From: Hermodice carunculata
Taxonomy: Eukaryota; Annelida; Polychaeta; Eunicida; Amphinomidae
DNA: 64,000 bases
NCBI GenBank assembly: GCA_964020975.1
Contig: OZ026624.1
Coordinates: forward strand, 27,376,556 to 27,440,555
Direction of reading: 5' to 3'
A program made the translations under genes and the position numbers. The first letter of the stretch is position 1; the number at the start of each line of letters is the position of its first letter. Positions 1 to 12,234 of the stretch are shown here, piece after piece. The notes beneath the pieces are model-generated. The model saw nothing but the letters and a program-made list of their open reading frames with translations. It was not told the DNA's origin and ran no database searches.

Positions 1-1606
1 ATAAGTTAAACGATAAAATTTTTGTTCCATTTGAAATTAATGACGGCAAAAATATGGTTCCCATTTATGAAATTGACCCAGATTTTCACTTTTTTCGGTC
101 ACACTAGTTTTGCTTACTCTTTTAGTAATAGCCAATACTATATACCTGATACCTTTTATTCAAAAATAAACTCTTCAGACCTGTCATCCTCCTTATCCTT
201 TCTCCATCTCAAAGTTAGTTTACCAGCTCACATAAATGATCTTGAAACATTTCTTGCCACACTTAACTGTAGATTTGATGTTATAGCTGTAAGTGAAACT
301 TGGTTAAAAGACACTAATGAAGACATATGTAATTTGGAGAGCTACAATCATGAAAAAACAAAAAATGCAGAACTAATAAGGATGGATGTGGGGTTTTATT
401 ATTTCTTGATACAAATATTTAGTACACAAAGAGGAATGACTTATCTATTTTAAATGATATATAATGGGAGCTCTTTTTATTGAAATACACAACATCCATG
501 ATGAATCTAATATAATACTTGCTGTTGTTTATAGACCCCCTGGTAGAAATTTAATCAATTTCAACGAACAATTCGAGGCTATTTTAGAAAATATTTAACA
601 AGAAAATAAACCATGTTACAATCTTGGTGACTTTAATGTCAATCTCCTCAATATTGACAAACATCCTTCTTCTTCAGACTTTATAGAAAATCTATATGGT
701 AATTTATTTCTTCCTTGCATTAAAAGACCAACAAGAATAACAGAAAACTCGGCTACTCTTATAGACAATATCTTTACTAATGCAATTACAGATAGCTCTG
801 AACGAATAAGTGGTATTCTTTACAATGATATATCTTGTCATCTACCTGTTTCTCACATAAATTCAAATAAAAAAGTTATACACAATCCAATTCAAAATTA
901 GAAGCATATCGTTAAACTTAACCCCCCTAATAATTTTAAACGTGCAATCAGTTCTTTTGACTGGATAGACATATACGATGAAACAGATGCTGATATTGCG
1001 ATGTGTCTTTTTGTTCAAAAATATTCAAAATGTTCACACAGAGATCATTCCCCTTCGAACAATAAACTCCAGATACAAGCTAAATAAGCCTTGGCTAACA
1101 CCTGGGATTATCAAGTCTATTGATAGAAAAAACAAGTTATATGGAGTAAAATCCACTCACCAACTGTAAAAAAAATGAAAAATATAGTAGCTATCGTAAT
1201 CGATTAATTCACATCTTACGTGTAACGGAGAAAAAATATTACACTGATGTAATTCAACACAATAAATCAAATTTATCTCGGGTCTGGAAACTTAAAACAC
1301 TGTTATTAGTCAACAAAAAAGGTCAGAAATTGCAAACAGACTTATACGCAATGACAAAATCATAACTGAGCCAAACGACTTAGCCAAACGACTTTAATTT
1401 CTACTTTGTGAATGTAGGCCAATCATGAGCTCATAAAATACCTCCAACCCCTATAAATCCTGACTCAGAATTGCAAGGTTATTATTTTAACTCTTACTAT
1501 TTCTCTCCAATCATTGAGCAAGACATAAATATCATTATAAAGAATCTAAAAGATTCCAGCCCAGGTTGGGATAATATACATGCAAAGGTTCTAAAAGTTT
1601 TGTGAG
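1..1606 (+). mobile_element. LINE A: truncated non-LTR retrotransposon (EN + start of RT)
   Basis: This is the remains of a LINE ORF2. The apurinic-type endonuclease starts near 205 with a degraded HxNxRS-like motif, and AVSETWLKD (about 285-313) is a typical EN signature. Further EN pieces follow in another frame at about 475-900: VVYRPPGRN, LGDFNVNLL (catalytic D/N) and RPTRITENSATLIDNI. One in-frame TAA interrupts this part near 596. The RT domain begins at about 1525 with IKNLKDSSPGWDNIHAKVL and then ends abruptly near 1605. The closest relative in the window is LINE B, which shares YRPP, RPTRxTxxSATLID and LKxSSPGWD. The 5' part lies outside the window. The element is dead, with several frame changes; the missing 3' end indicates later deletion or rearrangement, since LINEs normally lose the 5' end. 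Confidence 0.85.
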
Positions 1607-2583
1607 CTTTGTATCGCAAATTTTATGACAAAATGACACAGTAGAAGGCCAAGTGTCGCGTCCAGGTATGTAAGTGCGTCTGAATATGCTATCTGTAATG
1701 GTCATGATCATGATCAGCAGCTCCAATCGAAACAAATTTCACAAAAGACAGTCAGCAAATATTTCAAACTTTCAGTACTGAGTGACTTTTCGGTCAAAAT
1801 CACAATCATCATGATTCCATTACATGCTAAAGATATGAACATTATCAGCTAAATCATGACATGCTCTACAAAATTCCACAAAATGTCACAACAGTGTAAT
1901 GCAGGGCCAGAGTCATGGTAACAGCTAATAGTATCTTTAATTGGATAGTAGGCCTGTTCAAATTTAGCAAGAAATTTAAGTCGTTTATATCAGAATTGAA
2001 ATATGATGAATTATGTTGCAACAATTAAACGCAGTCTTAAAGAAAGACAGAAGTCCCAATGTATTATTTATATTATACATTCTTTTGAAGCCTGTGTAAT
2101 AGGGAATAAATATCTGAATTAACACCCTTGTATTTCGAAATTTCAATAAGTTATCTTATGAGGCAATGTATCCTAAAAATGTGTGGACGCCTCCACAGCA
2201 CGGAGCCATCTAATGCAACCTCCCGATCAGAATGCTGTATTCAGCCGAGCAGTCACCAATTTGGTTATAAAATGGTTCCATTGACAACATTAGAACAAAC
2301 TTAAGGGGAGAGGCAGACAGTCATACATGTGGCTGTTGTACTCATTGTAATGAGGCCCATTCCTCTTGACCAGGCTATGAGATTAAAAAAGTGTCGTAAC
2401 TGTTTTTTTCATACTCCAAAGGAGGTCATGCTCACAGTGACCAGCTCAATGTTCTTCCTGATGACCAGTCAAGTGCAGTCAGGCAGTCAATGTGAGCAGG
2501 GATATGTTCTGAATAGCAAATCCCAGGTGTGAGTCTGCATATCACCCAAGCCAAGGACAAAATAAATGTCACAGAGGTTCCTG

Positions 2584-2584
<1 letters not shown>

Positions 2585-2657
<73 letters not shown>
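2585..2657. repeat. (TA)n microsatellite
   Basis: An uninterrupted TA dinucleotide tract of about 73 bp. It produces spurious IYIYIY frames on both strands. Confidence 0.97.
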
Positions 2658-2661
<4 letters not shown>

Positions 2662-5600
2662 TTCAATATAAAATATGGAATCAGAACCATGCATTTTTAT
2701 TTAGACAATTTCATGTGGTAACAAGACACGAAGAAAGCTTTGTATTGCGACTGTACAAAATATAACCTGCATTTTTGATGAGAAAAATGTAGATTTTCTC
2801 TTACATACAATTGCCATTCCCATGACCACTCTCAAGCCACCGCAATGTTCTCCTATGGGATGCCACTAAGCATAAATAGGCAGATTTCAGAGTATGTCCT
2901 AAGGTTATAATGGGATTTTATTCGGGCCTGCTTTAACGTTTGATTTAATCATTTCACACATGTATGATACTTACCAAAATATAATATATATTATGACTTC
3001 TGTCTTCTTTTATTCTGCAGAGTTCCAACGTCTTTATTGAAGAAATGCATCTAAATGCAAAAGCCCTTAAAGAATGTAAAACGTTAAGTCATACATCATT
3101 TCGAATAAGGTTATGAAACCCCAAAAATTCACCAGTGATGATGAAATGAATAAGATTCGGTATGAGTATAAGATGCGCTAAGCTCGACAAAGCAGCTGAA
3201 TGCTTTTTGTGAAAGCTCAAATATGCCATTGTTGAATATATCAAGGAAAAACACCATGGGCATTTGATATGAAACGCTCAGCCATTGTGCCAAAGTTTTG
3301 GCTACCAAGTGAATACCTTTCGTTTTCGACGTTATTGGTCATTTTTGTTGAAGTCGATAAAGGTTGTAATGCACGCTATGGTATTTCCTTGGCAGGAATA
3401 GAGCATAGAACAGAAATTTCCTGAACAAACCTCTTCATCATCATTTCTTGCTAAACAAAACCTTTTTCCCTCACAAACTTTAGACAAATGTCAACATTTT
3501 CCTGTTTTGCATGGAAAGGGATCAGGACAACTAAAGTTATGGCATACTTTCTCGTCTGCCACTCCTGTGCAGTCTATAGTTAATTCACATTCCTTTCTCA
3601 AAAATTTACAGTAAATCATCATGGGACACTTGAACATTCTTGGGCAACGTACATACTAAAAATACCGTAAAAACCATAATTTGGGCAATATAATTATTTT
3701 TTTCTGATGCAAACGTCTCACAGATACAAATTTCTGATCCTGGGAAACAATAGGCTAGTTCATCATAACACGGTAACCGATTACGATCTGAACATTTCAC
3801 ACGCAGCTTGACTAATAAAAATTCGAAAAACAGGAAGAAATCAAGCGTAGTTGACTTTAAGCTTTTCAAATACATTACATCGATAAATCATACGGGCAAT
3901 CATCATACGAGTTGCACAGTTTTGATGCTGGAAAACATCCACCATTGTGATATTTGTAGCACAAATTTTGATAAGTGCAATTTTGTGGATGACACGATGT
4001 GAAACATGATGCGTCGAATGCTTTTTGGTCTAATGTTAGGTTACAGATGTTGCAATAGCCTGTTTCATCGATCCTATCTTTGCAGTGAACAAAACCATCG
4101 AATATGCAATGTGCAAGAATGCATTCTTTATTGCCGCACCGGAAATGTTCTAAATGACATACAGTTATATTTTTATTACTTCATTTCTTACATTGCACTG
4201 TCTTGCAAAGGACGCTTGTGATATTGCTAAAGCGTCCAATGATTGTGATATTTAAAAAGGGGGGTATTTTGCCAATTAGGTATATCTAGTAGGGCTTTGC
4301 CTCTATGCCATTTCAAACCACATAAATCAATCTTTGTTTGTCACAAAGGGATGCACGCCCATAATAGTTAAAATATGTGCTGATCGCAATTAAGTTGTAT
4401 CGAAGTATGAGCACTACATGATCCCTACTGGCATAATATCAATTGCCCCAGAAAGGATAACAGGTCTTTGTTTCAATCAGTCTATATACCATGTATTTGA
4501 CGTTCTTTTTAAACTTAAATTTCATTGACTCTTCTTTGCGCTCTAATTGTCTTCTAAACGTATATGTAAGCCTATTATATATATTGTATGTTCAAGCAAT
4601 GGAAGTCCACGTATTGATTAAAGACTGTTGCCCGAACATGTCTCTGCTCAATTTGATGATCTGGCTGTCGTGATACTTGCATAGAGGTCGTGCTTTCTCC
4701 AAATATAAATCAGAGGCGCCACTTAAAAGCACCTGTAGGCGAGTAGTATCCCAAAGAAACCAACCAGGTCAACAAGTTAACTTCTCTGAAGGTTTCGCAA
4801 TTGTATTATCACCAATGTTTACAAATGTATTTGCCTCACTTTCACAAAGATGTGAAATGAAATGGTTGGTTGCACGAAATGGTCAGCCAGACTAATGGCA
4901 TGTATACAGCAGTAGGATACATTGCTGTACAAAAATGCACATCCTTGAGCCAAGGTTGGTTCCCTTTAAACATATTTTGAAACAAGGATATTATACGCTT
5001 TGGGTAATTGACAAATTGACAAAATTGATTTTTCTCTGCACTTTATTATCTGAGGTAAAGGTAAAGAATTGCGCTCTTGCCATTCATGGAATAGAACCGG
5101 AAATCTTGTTAATCCAAAAAGATTTTACCTAAATGTGGAAAAGAACAGATTGATTTATGTATATAACTAAATTATTTCCTCAATACACTCGGTATGAAAG
5201 GTAAGATGTGTATGAAGTAATCTTGGCTGAGGGGTAAATTCCAACAAGCGGCTTTGGAGAAAATATGTGTTATCCCGTGGTTGCGCATAGATTTACAGAG
5301 TTGAATAATGACTGGCCTTCATTTACAAATAGACAATGACAGAGCAAATTACCACTCCAGATGCTATACTGCATTTGGTCTATAAATAAATTATTCTCAA
5401 CCATTGAAGTTTAAAGTCTCCTTGATATGTTATCTGCATACATGTACCCAGCTGCGGTTGGCTTGTAACTGAGTAGAAAGAAGACTAACATGAAAACACT
5501 AAAGTTGAAAAGGTTTGTACTGCATCACCACAACTTGCAACCCGTCACTTCTCGGGTTCAACAATTTTCGATACCAACTGTGCCATGATGTGGGTGAAGT

Positions 5601-5796
5601 TACTCAAAATTAACATTGCATTTTAAATCCATCCCAAAGCCACAAACAATTATATTGTATTTCAGGGACACTGCATATTGACATGATATATGTAAAATAG
5701 AATAAAGTAAATTATCAGATAATTGAATTTAAACCAAAGGTATACTGTTTCATTACCTAAGCTACCTAGAGCCCATTGGTTTGGATTTTCTTTTTT

Positions 5797-5832
5797 TTTG
5801 GGTGGGGGGTGGGGGGTGGCGGGGTGGTGATG
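5797..5832 (+). repeat. G-rich run with G-quadruplex potential
   Basis: Four runs of three or more G separated by one to three bases (GGGTGGGGGG, then GGGGGG and GGGG) fit the simple G3+N1-7 quadruplex rule on the plus strand. No gene is nearby, so any role is unknown. Confidence 0.6.
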
Positions 5833-6270
5833 CATGTGTGCACATAGTATATCCTGTCTCTTCAGTTGCGTTAACAAGCACTAAAAAGCTCTGAACATAG
5901 CGTGAATTTAAGCTGCATAGCTAGGTATTCTTTCGAAGTATTGCACCATATATAGCAATATTACTCATGAAAAAAAGTGCATTAATAACAATGGCTTACA
6001 CATGTTACTTTATTATTTTCTATTTTATGGCATGAATAAGCTTTAATATTAAAAGCGAGGCTGAGACAAGTTGGTGCTGCCAAATACACACGCTGGGCTA
6101 CAACCGTGACACTGTGTTAAAAGATTGAACCACAGATGTCCCCTTTTGTCGCAAGCTGCACATCCTGTGTTCAGAATGGGTCGCATTGATCGTATTGTGG
6201 TGATGGTAATGATAGTAATGATGATAATAATAACAGTAATTATGATAAATGGTGTTTTTTGTTATTCTAA

Positions 6271-6272
<2 letters not shown>

Positions 6273-6356
<84 letters not shown>

Positions 6357-6370
6357 TTTATTATTATTAT
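6273..6370. repeat. (ATT)n microsatellite
   Basis: A trinucleotide ATT tract, pure to about 6353 and then interrupted. It is preceded by an imperfect GAT/AAT-rich stretch (6200-6250). Confidence 0.97.
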
Positions 6371-7417
6371 GTTAATATGTGTACGAAAAGTTGTGTCTGT
6401 GCATGCTGAAAGTTGTAAATTTTACAGTCATAAGACGCAGTTTGATTGTGATATTGATATAGCTTGTTCAGAATACAAGCCTTTGCATGATTACGGGATG
6501 ATTTACCATAACATCCCGTATTTATTTTTCTGTCATGCATCATGGATTTTACTCGTATCTGGCTCTGTGTCACAGACTTGTCCCAGTTGACCTTTTTAAT
6601 GAAACTATAAACTTTAGTTCATTGTTGGAATATTAATACGTCATGTCGACATGTAGCGATCACCGAGAACGATAACAACCCTTTTGTTACTGTGTGGTGA
6701 CGTATTTTTCGGTTTTTTTTATTTTTATTTTTTTTTGTGAAACTACAAAATAAAAGAAACTAAGTCCTAGGTCCAATTATTTGTACGTGCACTCGTCGGG
6801 TTCATCTTATGAACTGGCAACATGCTTGGAGCACATAGGATAAGACGCATTTGATTGGATGGTGCATATCACGTGACTAAATTTACCAATGACAGGCTTG
6901 AAAACTTTTCTCAACTAAAACACTGACGAACCTTACGCTGCTTTTAGGGATATCCCAGGAATTCTTTATTGTGAAGCGATTGGAGAGCCTGTTACACAAA
7001 GAGACAAACTGCTGAGCTTTTCAGCAGTGTAAAATATCATGGCGGTCGAACAGAAACATTGAGGCAACAAACGGACAAAGCTACCTTGGCTATTGTGTAA
7101 ATTTCGCACTTGGTCATTTAAATTCCGACAAAAACAGGTGGTTGATAGCTTTTTATTTGTGTGAGAGGGAAAATAATCCTTTTAAACAAAAAATAGAAAT
7201 CACCAGTTGCAAGTATTGAAGTTTGTTTACAATAAAAAGTATACGCGCGAAGGTAAATAGACAATACGGGCGAACGGTGAGCTGATGAATGTTGGCTTGC
7301 CGTGCTGTCGAATACACTCGCAAACGATGGTGTTCAAAGCATGTTCGAATGCACTGGCTTAAAACCACTCATTCATTTAAATTAAAGTTGACTTAATGGA
7401 TAATTCCTTTATCTGTG

Positions 7418-7446
7418 GTAGGTCATTATCCTAGATAATGACCTAC
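7418..7446. repeat. 12-bp perfect inverted repeat
   Basis: GTAGGTCATTAT (7418-7429) and its exact reverse complement (7435-7446) are separated by 5 bases. It could be a cruciform or the relic of a small inverted-repeat element. No promoter or terminator context is visible. Confidence 0.7.
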
Positions 7447-7757
7447 GGCGGAGTTAAATATATTATGACGAAAGAACAGTGAACAAAATTTTAATCACAT
7501 GTTTATTAAGCAAGCCTGCATATTTAACATGTTACAAACGAGCTGCAAAGAAGCAGCAAAAATGTGGCTGCAAAATAAATAGAAAGAACCAGATGATCCT
7601 TTAGATGGGGGGGGGGGATAAAGCCTGCATACCACAATATTTATACTAACATGACAGTCTCTGCAAGAATAAAATTAAGTCCCCACTAAATAGCTGTCCT
7701 GAGAATTGTAGGCACTTTCACAGTGAAGTACATTTTATTCTATTTTAAACCTGTTTA

Positions 7758-9046
7758 CAGTTACGCCTGGCTAAAAGTTAACAGCCAAACGCTTTTTTCG
7801 CGTTTTGCTGGTGTTTTGCTTGTGTTTGGAAACGTTTGAAAATGTTTGGAATGTGTTTGGAATGTGTTTGAAATGTGTTTGGAAAGCATTTGGAAAGCGT
7901 TTGGGAAAAATCTCAAACACTTTCACAAAACGTTCGAACACTTTCACAAAGCTACAGAACACTTCTCCAAACGCGTTCAAACACTTTCCAAACGCGTTGA
8001 ACAATTACACGAACGATTTCAAACACTTTCACAAACGCATTCAAACACTATGCATTTCAAACACTTCCATTTAAATGATGAAGAATCTCCAAACGTATTT
8101 CCAACAGGTCCAGCAATATATGATGTACCTACATGTAAATGTGCACTTATCCAGCATTAAAGGTGGTATATATTTATATAAAAAACGATCCAAATACGTT
8201 TACCCAGGTGTCTAATTCAACTAAAATTAATTAAAGACTTAATTCTTCATTTAAGATGTCATGAATACTTCATCTTTCAAAAACTGTTTCGGAGTAAATC
8301 CATAGGCAATATCATGATCAGATCATGAATCATGATCTGATTATGATTCATGATCTGATCATGATATTGCCTATAAATTTACTTCGAAATAGTTCCTAAT
8401 TTTCAATCAAAATATATATAATTACTCCAAGGACCAATGGAGTATCGCCTGGCTTACTCCAATGGAGCTAATTCTATTGCTTGGCTTAGTAAATCAAACA
8501 GTACTTAAATTGAGCTCCTTCTGTATTTCCATTCGAAATTTTAAAAGTTAGCCTTTTATCAAGAACTTCACTTTCAGAAAAAAGTATGATAGCGACTGGG
8601 TACACTTGGTACTAAAAGATCTGTAACTTTATAATAACTGAAGTGTTAAACCTGTTAATGCAGGCATATTATTTGTTTTCTTATACCTATACTTGTTTTC
8701 TCCCTTAATTAGGTATGACCATGTCGTAATTTTGTTGATTACCAGTAACAATATAAACATTAGCAGGTAAAGGTGACGAATACATATCATTAGAATTCAA
8801 TTACCAAGTGTACATGTACATGTATCACATACGTTTGGCGCAAAGTGCAAAGTGTTTGAAAGCGTTTGGAGAAGTGTTTGAAAACGTTCGGCTTTCACCA
8901 AACGCGTTTGGCAAAGTGTTTGAAAGCGTTTGGAAAAGTGTTTGAAAGCGTTTGGTACGCGTTTGCAAAACGTTTGACTTTCACTGAAAGTGTTTGGGAA
9001 ACGTTGGTGCGTTTGGCGTTTGTTAACTTGAACGCGAGCGTAACTG
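7758..9046. mobile_element. Foldback (TIR) non-autonomous DNA element built of 10-11 bp motif arrays
   Basis: The left end begins CAGTTACGCCTGGCTAAAAG and the right end is its imperfect inverse. Both ends share CAGTTACGC, then AAGTTAACA, then GCCAAACGC reading inward. Each end is flanked by TA (7756-7757 and 9047-9048), which fits a TA target duplication; TA plus a CAGT terminus is the Tc1/mariner pattern. Inside each end lies a dense array of variants of AAGCGTTTGG / AAGTGTTTGA at a 10-11 bp step: G-rich orientation at 7790-7905, opposite orientation at 7912-8095, G-rich again at 8830-9025. The left block is therefore itself a hairpin, and the whole element is a larger foldback. The middle (8100-8830) carries a long palindrome. 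No transposase is present, so it would have to be mobilised in trans. Open frames through the arrays are low-complexity artefacts. Confidence 0.8.
8302..8374. repeat. Long palindrome (32-bp perfect arms, 9-bp loop)
   Basis: The left arm 8302-8333 is an exact reverse complement of 8343-8374. Imperfect complementarity continues outward on both sides to about 8283 and 8398 (TTTCGGAGTAAAT versus its inverse with two or three changes). The arms are made of repeated ATGATC/GATCATGA words. It lies near the middle of the foldback element. Confidence 0.9.
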
Positions 9047-9139
9047 TATTTCACCTGGATTGCCAAGCAGTACAATAATACTAAATGAATGGCTCTCCAG
9101 ACACAGAGAGACACACAATCACATGTACAAAACACACAG

Positions 9140-10250
9140 GACAAAACAAAACAAATGTGCCTTTGGGATGTTAGATTCGTCACGAAGTTATTCCGTATTC
9201 GGACGTTAATATTTTTCAGCTGCATCACTTCTATGCCCCGTGAGGGCTTTGAGCAGCTGGTCTGGGACACCTGATTCGAAAAAACGAGTAGCTGTGGACA
9301 CTCTAAGAGAATGGTTGGTGAAGTTACTATGTATTCCTGCTTTGGCCATGTCTTTTATCATATTTATGATGTTTTATGTCCGAGAGCCTGATGGCAATAC
9401 GATTCTGAACTTTGAAGCACGCCTTTCCATGTACGTAGTTTTAAATACAAACAATTATCTAGCGCATCTGTGGGGCACAAAGATAGGTATTTGGTGTACC
9501 AGTGAACAAGGCAGCGTGACTGATTATCCGTGTTCTCCCAGACCTTGACACTTTTTTGGCTTTTGTTTTCGATCCTTCAAACCACTACGAAATGTTTTGC
9601 TGACTGTTTTAGTGTACTGTATATATCTCAGGCCAGATTCGTCAGTCAATATATAATAAAATTCTTTGGAGTGAGCTGTCTGTGTTCTTTACCACTACGA
9701 AGGGCGAAGTTCATCCCAGTTAAATAAAAATAGCATGTAGAGAGCCTAATGGTGTTTCATCACTAAAACTTTTCTTGTTCCACAATAATTCTTATTGCCT
9801 ATCAATAATATATTGTGCAGTCTTTCTTTCCATCCACAAACCCTGTTCAGTAGTAATTTCCATTCCCTGGTTAAGCGACAATTGAAGAAGCTGATGTACA
9901 GAATCAGTCAACAATTTGATTTCTGGGTGTCCATTTATTTCAAAGTTTTTGAATACTTGTAATTATTTCGAGAACGTTTTTTTGCCAGGGTATCTTTCTG
10001 TATTTGATTTTCTCACTTTTAATAAAAATTGCTAAGGTTTTGTTCAGCTGGTCTGATACTGACATGTCTATCAGGCGAGGAATCTCTTCAGCTAAGTTGG
10101 ACTGGGGTGTACTTTTTTGAAGTTTCCAGGCACGCCAACCTTCATGCAGCCTTGCGGCCCATTTAGCCTTCTGCTGTGTAATAAGCGGTGTGATAGCTTG
10201 TGCCAGTTTGATAACACTCACATCTGCACTACTGTCTTGAAACCGATATC
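9140..10250 (-). pseudogene. Crypton-like / DUF3504 tyrosine recombinase fossil
   Basis: Read on the minus strand, the segment shows the ordered landmarks of a DUF3504 recombinase (the Crypton-derived family of KIAA1958/QRICH1/ZMYM-like proteins). The N-terminal core-binding part has WAARLHEGWRAWKLQK and KYRKIPWQKNVLEI (10.16-9.94 kb) and INGHPEIKLLTDSVHQLL (about 9.93-9.88 kb). The catalytic part has FALRSGKEHRQL (first Arg, about 9.70 kb), FRSGLKDRKQKPKK (about 9.57 kb), TNHSLR (HxxR, about 9.31 kb) and GVPDQLLKALTGHRS (GHR box, about 9.26-9.22 kb). A splice-acceptor-like TTATTTCAG precedes the first block at 10251-10259. The reading frame changes several times and has several stops, so it cannot make an active enzyme. 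Whether it was a mobile Crypton or a domesticated gene copy cannot be told here. Family assignment rests on remembered motif order, not on a search. Confidence 0.75.
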
Positions 10251-10850
10251 CTGAAATAATAGTTAAAGTACTTTTTTACCCAAGCTGATTTCATGTGTTT
10301 CAAACAGATGGAATTAATGTATTGTTTAAATAATTTCATATTCAGAATTCAACGTTCAAATACAGATATCGTAACAATTAAGCCTACTCTGACAATAAAA
10401 AGATCCAGGCACATGAGTATGTCCATTTGTATTTTTCCTATCATTTTAATTCATGTAATTTTAATATATTTCATTTAATTCAATTTCATTTCATTATGTT
10501 TATTTCATCTAAGTTAAGTTTTGTGTTATACAAGGTACAGTAAATCTATCAGGGGGAAGAAAGGGAGATTAAAAAGGTCAAGGTCAACACTGGACAATGC
10601 AGAAATAAATTTCAAGCAAGCAGCAAGTAAGACTGAAAAAGTGATATTTCCTTCAAGTGTACATGGTTGCTTCTTGGTACATGGCAATGTGAAGGTACAT
10701 AGCACTACTTGGTGGAGTTTGGGAGAAAGGTGAAGACTCTCCCTACTACTTTGAGCCTTTTTTTCACCAAATTATTGACATTTGGATGTGGCTTTGGCCT
10801 GTTGGACCTGAGTTCACCTGGGTAGACATCAGTTACTTTGTCTAGGACTA

Positions 10851-11638
10851 ATGAGATTTACATTGTTTACCAGCCTGTTGCTATTTCCAATTACAATGGA
10901 TTACATCACAAAGGATTACCTGAAAGACTGCATGGCCAAACAAGAAAATCTTTTCAAAGATCTGCTAGTTGCCCAAGAAAGAAACTACAAGTCTTTCATA
11001 GAGTCATTCATGGATAGTACAAACAAGAGATTTGATGGTTTCATTCAGCAAGTAACAAATGAGCTAAGTGATCTGAAACACAGCTTACAATTCTCACAGA
11101 AGGACATTGACAAACTAGAGGATCAACTGAAAGTCGGCCATGGAACCAATAAACAGGCTATGAAAGACCTTGAAACGTTGAAATCAGAGATGAAAGAACT
11201 GACTGAGAAAGCTGACTACCTGACCAATCCAGAAGGAACAATCTGAGGATAGAGGGATTGCCAGAGACACCTGGTGAGAGTTGGGCGCAAACAGACATGA
11301 AAGTAAGAGAACTACTTTCCAGTAAGATGAAGTTATCAGACAAGAAAATTGAAATAGAAAGAGCTCACAGGAATGGTAAAGTGATGATTGGAGGTAAACC
11401 CCGCAGTGTGAATGTGAAATTCCTACGTTTCAAAGACAGAGATGACAATCTTTCAAATTCTAAAAAACTGAAAGACACAGGAATATTTATCAATGAGGAT
11501 TTCTCAGAGAAGGTTGTGGAAGCACGCAAAGCCCTCTTGCCTCGAGTTAGGGAAGAGCGTGCCAAAGGGAACATTGCCTACTTGAGTTTCAACCGTCTTG
11601 TAGTAAAACCACGGTCTGAGGGGAGGGATCTACCATAA
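10851..11638 (+). pseudogene. LINE B ORF1 (coiled coil + RRM-like, L1 ORF1p type)
   Basis: This is the nucleic-acid-binding chaperone protein of a LINE. The first part (10851-11246) has heptad-like Lys/Glu/Leu-rich sequence (KLEDQLKVG, LETLKSEMKELTEKA), typical of a trimerising coiled coil. The second part (11258-11638) reads GLPETPGESWAQTDMKVREL, then IERAHRNGK, VNVKFLRFKDRD, and ends with a basic C-terminal domain, matching the RRM plus CTD of L1-type ORF1 proteins. The two parts lie in different frames: near 11222 a one-base change separates ADYLTN from QSRRNNLRIEGLPE, which is normally continuous. Start choice: an internal Met (MDYITKDYL, about 10896) is as likely as the first one. Confidence 0.8.
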
Positions 11639-11731
11639 ATTCATATGCCATGGAACAGTCATTAGTTCTTCACATAGACAGCACTTTCTTTCTTTTTGCT
11701 TTTCTTCACTGACACTTTCTACTTATAAGAT

Positions 11732-12226
11732 TTGGCAGAGTCCAAGAAACATTGCTTGATCTGTGAAGCGTATCTGAGAAAAAACCAGAAACATATTTCA
11801 TGTACAGCCTACTATAAGGAATATCATGCCAAGTGTCTATTATTTTCAGTGTCTGATGTTAAACATGCACAAGATACTCAGTGGTTATGCAATAAATGCC
11901 TCGCAACTAGCTTGCCTTTCAATCACTTTGATGATGAAGATGATTTATGTTCTGCTCTTTCAGAATTATGGTATTCTGTCACAAAATTTGATTACCATAA
12001 AATAAACAGCATGGTATTCAATCCATTTGAATTAGATGATGACAAGTATAATTTACCATCACATGATTATGACCCTGACTTTAATTACTTTAATAATATT
12101 GCTCTCCAAGTTGGTACCGGTAATGACAGCCAATATTACATAGAGGATAAATTCATTAATATGTTAAGGGATAAAGGCCTCTCTGATACATCATTTTCAA
12201 TGATGCACATGAACATTCGAAGCTGA
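11732..12226 (+). pseudogene. LINE B ORF2, N-terminal part with PHD finger
   Basis: Begins about 95 bases after ORF1. Residues 9-56 have Cys/His spacing like a PHD finger (CLICEAYL, ISCTAYYKEYHAKC, WLCNKC), a module known at this position in some CR1/L2-group LINEs. An acidic, Asn/Tyr-rich linker follows. The last residues, MMHMNIRS, are the start of the apurinic endonuclease. The frame then hits TGA, and about 100 residues of EN (including the SETWL segment) are absent where the Tc1 element sits, so coding is split. Confidence 0.8.
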
Positions 12227-12234
12227 CCTCAGTT

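Larger units (their letters stand above)
1607..7755. other. Gene-poor stretch, no recognisable gene
   Basis: No coding segment with recognisable family motifs was found on either strand. Open frames are short and AT-rich. The stretch contains a TA microsatellite (2585-2657), an ATT microsatellite (about 6273-6370), a G-rich run (5797-5832) and a short perfect hairpin (7418-7446), listed separately. Exons without strong motifs cannot be excluded. Confidence 0.6.

Noticed and set aside
2487-2765. Open frames with long IYIYIY runs (also at 31.8-32.1 and 40.7-40.9 kb)
   Set aside because: Direct translation of TA microsatellites.
6125-6590. Open frames with long Tyr or Ile runs
   Set aside because: Direct translation of the ATT microsatellite.
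7790-9025. CRISPR-like or satellite array of short direct repeats
   Set aside because: No constant repeat and unique spacer pattern; units are continuous 10-11 bp variants inside a transposon with terminal inverted repeats.
7771-9270. Several open frames of 70-157 codons through the foldback arrays, with repeated peptides such as KRFQTL and KCLKAFG
   Set aside because: They follow the short DNA repeat on both strands and lack family motifs; absence of stops comes from repeat composition.
9240-9548. Plus-strand frame of 102 codons with a hydrophobic stretch
   Set aside because: It is the antisense shadow of the recombinase fossil, whose catalytic motifs are on the minus strand.
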